Assembly (NCBI RefSeq): GCF_933775445.1
Contig: NC_065874.1
Span: 6,777,001-6,841,000, forward strand
Direction of reading: 5' to 3'
Source of the DNA: Argentina anserina
Lineage: Eukaryota; Streptophyta; Magnoliopsida; Rosales; Rosaceae
Length of the DNA stretch: 64,000 nt
Under the pieces are notes generated by a model. The model was not told the DNA's origin, made no database searches, and worked only from the letters and a program-made list of their open reading frames with translations. Below are positions 44,689 through 55,400 of the stretch, in pieces; position 1 is the first letter of the stretch, and the number at the start of each line of letters is the position of its first letter. The position numbers and the translations under genes are program-made.

Positions 44689-46053
44689 TTAAGCAGAAAA
44701 CTTGTTTCGGTCATGAGGAGAAGAGTAGTTGATGTTTGGGCCCGAAGGAACTATGCCGAATGGATTGATGGAAGGATGGCTACCGTAGTAGTGCTGTTTG
44801 ATGTGATCCATTTGGACTGTGCTGCTCATTCCAGGAACTTGGAAGATGTCCTTGGTGTAGTTGAACAGATTCGGGTACTCACGCAGAAGTTTCTTGTTGC
44901 ACTTGAAATGGACTGCATAAACCTGTCGGGGTGGCAACAACTTGAATTGGTTAGAACATGGCAACATTTGACTTAAATGCAGAGAATCAGTTGAGTGAGC
45001 AACAAATATCGGTACCTCATCAAATCTTATGAGAGTTACGAACAAGCGAACATCTGCTTCAGATAATGTATTACCACACATGTATCGTTGCTTGCTAAGT
45101 ATCTCCTCACATCTGTCCAGAGCTTCATACAGTTGTCTCACAGCCTGAGGGAAGAAAGATCAAACAATGTAAACTACATAACTTCAAGAACTGAAACAAG
45201 TTACAGCAGTCGAATTTATTACCTCCTCATAAGGCTCCTGCTTCTTGGCAAACCCACATTTATAGACACCATTGTTTATCTTGTCATATATCCATTCATT
45301 AGTCTGATTGATTTGGGATTGCAAGTGAGTGGGATACAAGTCCAAAGCCGGGTTCTCTGCTATACTGTTCAATTCAGAATTAAACATGCGAATGATCTCT
45401 GAACTCTCGTTACTAACAATTGTTCCAAGTTTTTTATCCCATAGAACCTATCAAATAATGAAGTGTTGATCATTTGGTGGTAAATAGATAGAAAGCAAAA
45501 GATAACAAAACAAAACAAAACAAAACAAAAAACAAAAAAATTTTACTAGCACTTAATGTGAGATCATACCGGAACTGTGTACTTTCCAGTGTATTTTGTA
45601 CTGGCAATCTCATAAAGTTCTCGTACACTTTTTGCTCCATTCAGAGGGTCAGGTTCTGCTCCCACCAGCTCCTTAACTGAAGCAGGAAAAACCCATCCCA
45701 TATGCTCATCACCTTCTTTTGTTCTTTCCCATATAGGTTTGACCGACTACACAGAACAACAAACAATTAGACAAGAAAATAAACTCTAACAGTGTGAATC
45801 TACAAATTACAACTTACAAGCTTAATCAGCAATGCATTACCGTGAAGCTGATGGCTTTCTGAAGTCCCTTCATATTTAAGTATGCAAGGCACCTTGACGC
45901 CCACGGGCAAGCATAGGAGATATACAGATGATATCTCCCAGCTTCTGCTGGAAATTGAGAATCCGGGTCTCGTGAAATGAAGTTACGGAATTCAGAAGCA
46001 CTCCTCACAAACGCTCCAGATTGTGAGACCTCATCCAGTGCAGAACGAGCCAT
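44689..46053 (-). CDS. Glutathionyl-hydroquinone reductase-type glutathione transferase
   Basis: Five coding exons (46053-45841, 45746-45570, 45447-45223, 45144-45016, 44922-44689), all phase 0 with GT-AG borders, give 325 aa. It starts MARSALDEV. The thioredoxin-fold domain has the catalytic Cys49 in [11 protein letters not shown], the CPWA box of Xi-class/ECM4-YqjG enzymes that reduce glutathionyl-hydroquinones. The C-terminal all-helical GST domain contains [20 protein letters not shown] and [27 protein letters not shown] non-coding first exon ends near 46647 (cccttcag|gtaagt), and its intron ends before 46071. In this position Arabidopsis has At4g19880, a GST-family gene (from memory). 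No plastid transit peptide is obvious with this start. Confidence 0.92.
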
Positions 46054-46689
46054 GTTATGATAAGTGTGCTGAAGAAAAAATACGCGCAGAAAATACTTTT
46101 ACTTACTGTAATCTAGTGACTAAAGTGTACATAAAGACCAAAATATTTATATATCCAAAAATCTATTCATGTAAATATACAAGAAATTAAACCTTAAATG
46201 TAACAGTATAAAAACTCACAGTTTGAAATCTTGCTACAAGACAGTTAGATGAAACTGAGGCTATTCTTTTGTTCTTAATTAACTATGAATCTATTGAGCA
46301 CTAAGTTTCTTACCCAGTGGATTGTTTTTGCTCAAAAATCTTGAACCGAGTCTAATCAGTCTATTCATTCTTTTCAATAGTTAGAAATTCCACTGTAATC
46401 AACAATTCGTGATCACCGAATGAATCATTTCAATAAAAACTCAAAACCCAGATACTATAATCAATCATCATTTCAATAAATACAGCTCTGATCATATGTT
46501 TAACTGATAAGGATTGTATCCTCCCGTTTTCGTTTCAAGTAAGAGAAAGAAAAATAGCAAAAGCAGACGACTAGTTTTCTCGCAAACCCAGAAAAGAAAA
46601 TTTCAGTAACACTAACAGGTGAACAAGAATGTTGAACTTACCTGAAGGGAGGAGATCTGAGCCTGAAGTTGAGCTTAGTTTGAGGCAGA

Positions 46690-47163
46690 GAGTAAAGATC
46701 AAGTTGTTGGTGCCAAGTGCTTAACAAAGACCAAACATCATGATCATGTCTCGTCAATATAGCACTCTCTGCCTTTAATTCAATTACATTTTATTTCTTG
46801 CATCAAATTTCGTTTTTCGCCACTAACAAGGAAACAAAATTTTAGTCAACATGTTTGGGTCGAAAATGAAATGTTGACCTCTGGAACCACACGTGCAACG
46901 CACGTGGGACTCTTATGACTGGGATTTCAAGAGACACGCTTGTTCTAGTGTTCTACAGTTATAAGTTACAGTACAAACCTTCTCAGTTCTCATATCACAT
47001 GAACAATTACTGGCTTAGCCGGCTGGTTGCTCCTCCTAGCTTACCCTGGAGAAATATGGAACTCTTTGGAGAATGATCCAGCCGACTGCATCAATTGTCC
47101 AACTTTTGAAGGCTATCCAAGTTTGAGAGCCAAACAGCCATTTCTTTGATTGGATTTGAGCTG
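46690..47163. other. Intergenic between GST and PPR genes
   Basis: 5' flank of the GST gene and 3' flank of the PPR gene; no ORF or repeat recognised. An ccacacgtgcaacgcacgtggg palindrome-rich patch (about 46889-46909) contains ACGTG cores. Confidence 0.4.
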
Positions 47164-49260
47164 CTAGCCAATCCCTTTAGAAATTCTCTCCGTCAAATCC
47201 GAAAGAAGAGCATACTTGTTGCTCTCATAACATGCAGTCATAAACGCTTGCAATGTCACACGATCCACATTCTGATCCTTGTCAACTAATTGGTGGAAGA
47301 ACAATGCTGCTATTCCCACTTTTTTCTCACAACAAAGCTTTCTGATTAATGTATTAACCGTGCGGATCCAGAACTTCTTTTCTAGCCTGTCTAAGATGAC
47401 CATAGCAGTGGCATAGTCATCTTTTTGGCAATACTTGTGAGCTAATGTCAACCTAGTAACTTCACAGGGGGCCAGCCCCTTGTCCATCATGGTGTCATAT
47501 AGCTTGCGAGCCTCATCAAGTTTCTCCTCCTTGCAGAGCCCACTTATTAGAGCACCATAAGTAAAACTATCCGGGGAACAACCATGATCACTCATTCTGT
47601 TGAAGAACTTCACTGCCAAAACAATGTTTCCATCCCTACAGTATCCACATATCATAGATGTATAGGTCTCCTTGGTTGGAGTCAAGCCAAGCCTTACCGC
47701 CACCTCGAAAAGTTTCTCACTTTCTGTCATTTTCTTTAGCCTGCAGAAGGCAGCAATCAAAGTGGTATATGAATGCATGTCCGGCTCCAATCCAGCCTTG
47801 ACCATCTTATTGAAAAAAGCTAGTGCTCCATTAGTATCACCCCGTTTGCAGTGCTCATATATGAATACGGTATACGTGACTCTATCCGCCTCCAATCCTT
47901 GGCGAAACGCCTTCTTAATCAGTTTATAAGCTTCTTGGACCCTCCCCTTCTTACAGAGACTGTCCATAACTGAATTATATGTGCATATATTCGGAGCAAA
48001 TCCTTCTTCCCTCATTACATCCATCAACTCATACGCTCTTTCAAAATTCCCAGCTTTACAATGCCCAGAAACGAGAGCAGTATATGTATTGGTGTTAGGA
48101 ACTAAATCTTGTTCCTTCATCCTGCTCAACAACATCTCCGCACGACTCATCTTCTCCTCCTTGCAATATCCACTAATCATCGCAGTATAAGTATGCACAT
48201 TCGGCTTATAACTCTCACTCCGAACCAGCTTCAAAAACAGCCTAAATGCCCTCTCCGTCCACCCTTTCTTACACAACCCATCAATCAACGCCGTATGCGT
48301 ATACACATTCGGCCTCCAACCCCTCCTCACCATCTCCTCCAACATCTCAAACGCTTGCTTCACACTCCCCCTCCTACACAACCCATTTATCAGCGCCGTA
48401 AAGTTAACCACATTCGGCCTCACCCCCATCTTACTCATCTTATCAAAACACCATGACGCCCTACTCACAAACCCCTTGTCACAAAACACATTCACAATCA
48501 AAGTAACACTAGCATTGTCCAAAACAAACCCCCTCTCAATCATCCTCCCCAACCACCTATCCGCTTCCAACACTGCGCCGTTCCGACAGTACCCCACAAC
48601 CATACACTTAAAACTCAACCCATCAGGACACACACCCCTCACAGACATTTCGTCGAACACGTTCTCTGCATACTCCATCATCCCCATTACGCAAGCAATG
48701 CCGATAACACAGTTCAAAGTCCGAGTACTCAACACAAGCCCCTGGTTCTGCATCTCAAAAACCATATCGGCGGCGTCTTTAAATCTCCCAATCTCACTGA
48801 AACTCCTGACCATACACTCCACCACCTCATGGGTCCTCTCCAAGTTGCCATTGCCGAAAATCGACACGGCGCAGAAGATGTAGAGCCTCATGAAGTATCG
48901 GAACTTGGGCGATCCTATCGCCCAGTAGAAGAAGCTGAGAGCCGCCATGGACCCGGCCTCGTCGGCGAGCGCAGCCACGACGGAGATGGCGTGTTCGTGG
49001 GTTAGGGTTTCGGGGTTCAGGTCGAGATTGAGTGACGGAGGTGAGGATATGTAGTGGGTTTGATGGGAGTAGGATTTGTTGACCATGGAGCAGATTGTGC
49101 TGACCAGAGAGTTTGAATCGCCGGCGGCGGTTGTGGAGGCGGCGGCGGAGGAGTGTGGTGAATCGGAGGAGAGGGGTCGGAGAAGGATGAGGGTGTAGAG
49201 ATGAGAAATGTGGGTGGATTGAGGGGATCCATGGTTTCTCAAGATTCGAAGAGAGAGCAT
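47164..49260 (-). CDS. P-class pentatricopeptide repeat protein
   Basis: An intronless ORF of 698 aa starting [11 protein letters not shown]. The Arg/Ser/Leu-rich, acid-poor N-terminus looks like a mitochondrial (or dual) targeting peptide. From about residue 150 there are some 13 consecutive 35-residue PPR motifs of P type, for example [30 protein letters not shown] and [15 protein letters not shown]. No E, DYW or SMR domain follows. P-class PPR proteins bind organelle RNA one base per repeat and act in stability, splicing or end processing. The target cannot be predicted by eye. It is the probable counterpart of Arabidopsis At4g19890 by neighbourhood. A fragment of this gene is duplicated at 39743-40085. 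The promoter is shared head to head with TIC20. Confidence 0.95.
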   Translation of the reverse strand: MLSLRILRNHGSPQSTHISHLYTLILLRPLSSDSPHSSAAASTTAAGDSNSLVSTICSMVNKSYSHQTHYISSPPSLNLDLNPETLTHEHAISVVAALADEAGSMAALSFFYWAIGSPKFRYFMRLYIFCAVSIFGNGNLERTHEVVECMVRSFSEIGRFKDAADMVFEMQNQGLVLSTRTLNCVIGIACVMGMMEYAENVFDEMSVRGVCPDGLSFKCMVVGYCRNGAVLEADRWLGRMIERGFVLDNASVTLIVNVFCDKGFVSRASWCFDKMSKMGVRPNVVNFTALINGLCRRGSVKQAFEMLEEMVRRGWRPNVYTHTALIDGLCKKGWTERAFRLFLKLVRSESYKPNVHTYTAMISGYCKEEKMSRAEMLLSRMKEQDLVPNTNTYTALVSGHCKAGNFERAYELMDVMREEGFAPNICTYNSVMDSLCKKGRVQEAYKLIKKAFRQGLEADRVTYTVFIYEHCKRGDTNGALAFFNKMVKAGLEPDMHSYTTLIAAFCRLKKMTESEKLFEVAVRLGLTPTKETYTSMICGYCRDGNIVLAVKFFNRMSDHGCSPDSFTYGALISGLCKEEKLDEARKLYDTMMDKGLAPCEVTRLTLAHKYCQKDDYATAMVILDRLEKKFWIRTVNTLIRKLCCEKKVGIAALFFHQLVDKDQNVDRVTLQAFMTACYESNKYALLSDLTERISKGIG

Positions 49261-49449
49261 ATCAGGGTTTTAGGAGGGTTTTTGCTCCTCCCAGTTCGAA
49301 TAGGCGAGTTGAAATACTCCATTTTTCTGATTGGGCCGGGTCGGACTATCTTGGCCCAACATTTTGTGGTTTTTACAAGGCGAGGATGAAAGCTTTGCCG
49401 TCATAAGGTAAAAAGTAAAGTTTGTTTACGTCGGTGGTTTGAGAAAGTA
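49261..49449. promoter_or_regulatory. Head-to-head promoter of the PPR and TIC20 genes
   Basis: Only 189 bp separate the two start codons. The gap holds TGGGCC at 49332-49337 and its reverse complement GGCCCA at 49353-49358, site II motifs bound by TCP-type factors and common in nuclear genes of organelle proteins. No clear TATA box is seen, as often in such promoters. Confidence 0.6.
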
Positions 49450-52400
49450 ATGGCGACGGCCTTGAGCTGCGGCCAGTCCATCCGCCTCTGCCCTTCTTCT
49501 TCTTCTTCTTCTTCTTCTTCTTCTTCTTCTTCTTCTCCCTTGAGTTCTCGGTACCCTTCTTCTCTCCTTAAACCTACCTTTGTTTTGTTCACACCAGTTC
49601 TTTCTTCTTCTGTTTTTTCCTAAAAGAAAAGGGAAAATGATAAGAAGGAAAATATTTAAGCTTTTGGTGATGAAATTCTGTAGGGAATGTTGGGTTGTGC
49701 TCAGAATAGGCTCTTTGTGATTGTGTTGTATCTGGAGTTGGAAGCTTTGTTTTTGTTGGGATTGTCAATAGGGTTTGTGTTGATGTTATTCATTTAATTG
49801 ATGTTTACATCTGGATCAATTATTTACTGTTGATACGTGTTTAGAGCTTGGGAAAATAAAGTAGGTCTGTGTTAGGAGCTCTAAGTTACCCTAGTATTTT
49901 AGATGTAATTATCAGTAGCTATCTTTAGCTTAAAACGTAGTCGTTTTGTCTAAATCGTGCTCGTGCCTCGCACGTGAGTAGTAGCAGCTGATATGGTTGT
50001 GGACTCTTAGCAGCCACGTGATCAGTTATGGATCGCCAGTATGGGCTATAAATGTAACGATAGAAACCCTAGTGGGGCAGCCGTTTATCAAATATCAGTA
50101 TTTTCCTTGTGTTCTTTCCTTTTTCAGCTTTTACTTTCGGTTTGTTCTTCCTTTTATTTAAATTTACACCCAGATCCTAAGATCTGGTATCAGAGCCTTC
50201 TCGAAGGGGCATGGCGAACAAGCGTGGGGCTGCGGGTCAGCAGCAACCTCCGAGCGGGAGTACTCAACACTCTGAGGAACTCGCTGCAGTGGAGTCGGAG
50301 CTGCAAACTCTCAAAACCAACACCATGGCACAAATCTCTGGCCTCCAAGCCTCTCTAACCGACCAGCAAGCTGCTTTGAGTTCGTTTCGCGACGAGATTC
50401 TAGCGGAGTTGCATGCTATGCGCACTGCAACCCCGGTTCTGAGCTTGGTGAAGTTTGGGACACTCCCACCTATTATTGAAACACCTGGTCTCGTGTCGCT
50501 GCTTGATTCTACTTCAGATCAAGTTCTGCCTTCATCAACTACCACGACTAGTACCTCTTCCCAACCCATCTATGAGTTTGACCAGCTATATCAGTTCGCC
50601 ACTACGCAACCCATTGTCAAGAATTCCGCTGGTGCTGTGCTGAATACTATCACTGTGAGCAAGGTTAGTCCTAAACCGTCCACAGAGAAGCGCAATTTTG
50701 AGAAAGGAGAAACCAGTAGAGGAAAAGGTACTGGATCTGGGAGTGAAAAACCCTATACAACCCAGTTTTTCCAACACACACCTAACCCACAAGTTAGCCA
50801 ACAGTTTTCACCACACTACAATTTTGCCAACACTAATATACCTCCTGGCAGTTTTGGCAACACCAGTTTCGTCCCAGCCAATTTTGTTTACCCACACTCT
50901 GGACCAGGACACTTTACTCATCAACCAGGGCCATCCAACACCCCCTGCAGCTCGAATACTCAACTACAGTCACATAGATTCAGCCCTCAATACACTGCAG
51001 CTATCATTACCTCACACATACCACCCCATGCTTATACAAGACCTTATCCATACTGTGGTTACCAACCCAATTGTCAACAGCAGTTCATGTCCAACAACTG
51101 GGACCCCAATTTACCCACCATGAAACAGATGAAACTGGAGATGCCCACCTTTGGCGGAAATGACCCTATTGAGTGGGTGAGCAAGGTCGAGCAATACTTT
51201 GAATTTTATCAGGTTCCTGAGGATAGAAACTTGCAATAGCCACCATGCATTTGGTAGACCGAGCATCAGATCGATGGTTCATGTTCAAACATGAATTTCC
51301 CCAAACATGGTCTGGTCTTTGTGATTTGTTACTACGAGAATTCAGTGAACACAACCTCGGTGACTATCAGGCTGCTTTGGCTAGGATGAGCCAAACAGGG
51401 TCAGTAGAGCAGTTCATGGAACAATTCACGAAACTCTCTCGTCGAGCACCTGGCTTTACACCTGAGAATCTATTGTTCTTCTTCATTGGAGGTTTGAAGA
51501 GTTCTATCCGTTCTGATGTGAGAGCTCAAAACCCTAAGACATTGTATGCAGCTTGTGCTTTGGCCAAAATCTTTGAGGAAAAGGAGTTAATTCAGCGTCA
51601 GGCGGGCCGCAATACCTTTGTCCCTAGACCTACCCCAGCAGTGGCCCCAACCATACCTAGGGTTGCCCCTGCACCAGTCCAGCTTGCTCAACTCCGACCT
51701 GCTCCTATTGTGCGTGCACCACAAGCAGGGAATCAAGGTGGTAATCGGAGAATGACTCGTGCCGAGTACTTAGAACGGAGAGCTCGTGGTCTGTGCCTCT
51801 TTTGTGATGAGCAATATCGGCCAGGCCATAATTGCAGGCATGGCAACACTCTCATGGCTATCGAAATTATACAAGACGAGATGGAATTACAGGGTCCAGA
51901 AGTTAATGAGGGTGATGTTGAAATTCACCATGCAGACAATCCAGATAAGGAGTGTGACTTGCAACTCCATTCTGTTGAGGATGGGGATAATGTAAGAACC
52001 ATGCAGTTGAAAGGGGAGTTTCAAGGGAAGGAAGCTCATGTACTCATAGATTCTGGAGCATTTCGTAACTTTATCCATCCCTCTGTACTACGCAAATCTG
52101 GCGTCACAATGCAGGAGATCAAACCACTCCGAGTACGAGTGGCAAGTGGTCAAATTATGGTCACTAGCACAATGGTTGAGGTACCTATCACATTACAACA
52201 TTATAGTTTGTCACATCCTATTATGTATTACCCATTTCAGGTTGTGAGATTGTTTTGGGGGCGGCCTGGTTGAGGACGTTGGGTGATATTGTGTGGAATT
52301 TTGAGCGTATGACTATGAAGTTTTGGGATCAAGGCCGAGAACAGTCTTTGCAGGGTAACACTGAGGTGGACTCTAGTGTTGTGAGTTGTAAGGCAATGAC

Positions 52401-55400
52401 CAGAACACTAAGGAAAGAGAAAGAAGCTTTGCTTGTTCAGTTGAATTCTATTGTTAGCCTTCCCAAGCCTGACACACATACACCAACAAACTCTCACATC
52501 CAAAACCTCATACACAAGTATTCTGATGTTTTTGAAACCCCCACACAATTACCACCACCAAGGCCACGGGACCATAAAATTGAGCTACTACCAAACACTT
52601 GCCCTATTAATGTGAGACCCTATCGTTACCCTCAATTTTAAAAAAATGAGATAGAGAAGATCATTCAAGAGTTGTTAACAAATGGAGTGATTCGACCTAG
52701 TGTGAGTCCGTATTCATCACCAGTGATCTTAGTGAAGAAAAAGGATGGATCATGGAGGTTGTGCATTGACTATAGAGCTTTAAACGCTGCTACTGTAAAG
52801 GATAAGTATCCGATACCCGTAGTGGATGAGCTCATTGATGAGGTTCATGGTGCTACCTTGTTCACCAAGTTGGATCTCCGGGCTGGATACCATCAGATAA
52901 GAATGCATGAGAGAGACATTGAGAAAACTGCTTTTCGCACACATTCAGGCCATTATGAATTTCTAGTCATGCCATTTGGCTTAACCAATGCACCATCTAC
53001 CTTTCAAGCAGTGCTGAATGATGCTCTCCGAGAGTTGCTACGCAAAGGAGTTTTAGTCTTCTTCGACGACATCCTAATTTATAGTTCTAATCTAGAACAA
53101 CACTTACAGCAGTTGGAGCACGTGTTCAAGATCCTGCGACATCACTCGTTAAAGGTGAAAGAGAGCAAATGTAGTTTTGGAGTAAGCCAAGTAGAGTATT
53201 TGGGGCATGTTGTTAGTGGAGAAGGAGTATCTGTCGACCCTGTTAAGATACAAGCTATTAGTCAGTGGCCTAGACCTTTGACTCTGAAGCAATTACGAGG
53301 TTTTCTTGGTTTAGCCGGGTACTATCGAAAGTATGTGAGGAATTTTGGAATTATAGCCAAGCCTTTAACTGATTTGCTTAAGAAAGATGCTTTTTGTTGG
53401 AACCCTAAGGCAGAATTGGCATTTGAGGAGTTGAAGCATGCACTCACACACACACACCAGTGCTGGCTTATCCGGATTTTTCACAGGAATTCGTTGTTGA
53501 ATGTGATGCCTCTGATGCAGGCATTGGTGCAGTTTTATCACAAAATGGTCATCCCATTGCGTTCATGAGCAAAGCACTCGCTCAACGCCATTTAGCACTA
53601 TCTGTGTATGATAAAGAAATGCTTGCTATAGTTTCAGCAGTCCAATATTGGAGACCATACCTTCTCGGACATCACTTTCGAATTGTTACTGACCATAGGA
53701 CTCTTGAACATTTCCTCAAGCAAAAGATTACTACTCCAGCTCAGCAGAAATGGCTAATTAAACTCCTTGGCTATGACTACTCCATCTCTTACAAGGCAGG
53801 ACAGAACAATGTTGTTCCGGATGCGCTATCTAGGGTCCCTGCCCTTGTTTCTCTCATGGGAATTTCAAGTCCAGTGCAAGGCTACATTCATGACCTTCAA
53901 CAATCTTGTTTGATTGATTCCGAGGCTGCAGCCATCATAACACAGTTGCAACAAGGTAATGAGAAGAAATACTATCAATGGACAGATTCCCACTTGTTTT
54001 ACAAGGACAGAATATTTGTGCCTCGCATTGATGGATGGCGACACAAGATCATCTCTGAGTTCCATGATGGAAAGGTGGGAGGTCATGCAGGTTGTAGCAG
54101 AACACAAAAGAGAATTGGAAGAAGTTTTGCCTGGCCAGGTTTGAAAAAAGATGTGAAACAATTCATAGCTCAGTGTGACACTTGTCAGAGACATCACTAT
54201 GAAGCCATGAAACCACCAGGTCTACTCCAACCTATTGCCATACCAGAACAAGCGTGGCAAGTCATTTCCATGGACTTCATTGATGCATTGCCAAAATCTG
54301 AGGGTAAGACCACTATTTGGGTTATCATTGACAAGTTCATTAAGTATGCACATTTTATCCCCATTTCACACCCCTACACTGCTGCATCTCTGGCCAAACT
54401 CTTTGTGCATGAAGTAGCAAGATTACATGGTATGCCTACACAAATCATCTCGGATAGAGATCCCATTTTCATGAGTTTGTTTTGGGAGGAGTTCTTCAAG
54501 CTGCAGGGCACGAAGTTGAGTAAGTCATCGGCATACCACCCACAAAGTGATGGCCAAACTGAGAATTTAAATCGCACTTTGGAGCAATACTTGCGATGTG
54601 TCGTAGACACTAAGCCTAAGGAGTGGGTTGCAGCACTGCCATGGGCAGAATGGTGGTATAACACCTCACACCACTCGGCCATTGACATGTCACCTTTCAA
54701 AGCTTTGTATGGATATGAGGCTACCTCAGTAAGGACCTACTTGCCTGGCTCAACTGCAGTAGCTCAAGTGGATAAAGAGTTGATTGCAAGGGATGACCTT
54801 TTGAAGGTTTTGAAAATGAACTTGGAGGTGGCACAGTCACGTATGAAGAAGTATTATGACCTGAGGCACACTGAGAGAGTTTTTGAGATAGGAGATTTTG
54901 TGTACCTAAAGTTGCAACCATACAAGCAAAAATCTGTGCACAAGAGAGCATGTCACAAGTTGTCTGCAAAATTCTATGGCCCCTATGAAGTGATTGAAAA
55001 AATTGGAGCTGTTGCTTACAGGTTGAAGTTACCTGACACAGCCAGGATCCATAATGTGTTCCATGTCTCATTGTTGAAGAAGAAGTTGGGAACTCATGTT
55101 GTAGTGGAAACAGAACTCCCCCCACTGTTCAATACCAGCACTGACACTTGGGAGCCTGAGGAGGTGCTACAGATCAAAATTGTGAAAAGAAACAATGTGG
55201 CAGATGCACAGTGGCTGATTAAATGGCGTGGCAAACCAGTTGAAGAGGCCACTTGGGAATTTTATAATGATCTTAAGGAAAGGTTTCCAGAATTTTTGCT
55301 CCAAAAGGCAGCTACTCTCCAAACTTGAGGTCAAGTTTGTTTTGAAGCAGGATGAGATGTTAGGAGCTCTAAGTTACCCTAGTATTTTAGATGTAATTAT

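Noticed and set aside
54374..55125. Minus-strand ORFs of 108 and 134 codons in the Gypsy element
   Set aside because: Antisense shadows of integrase and chromodomain coding sequence.
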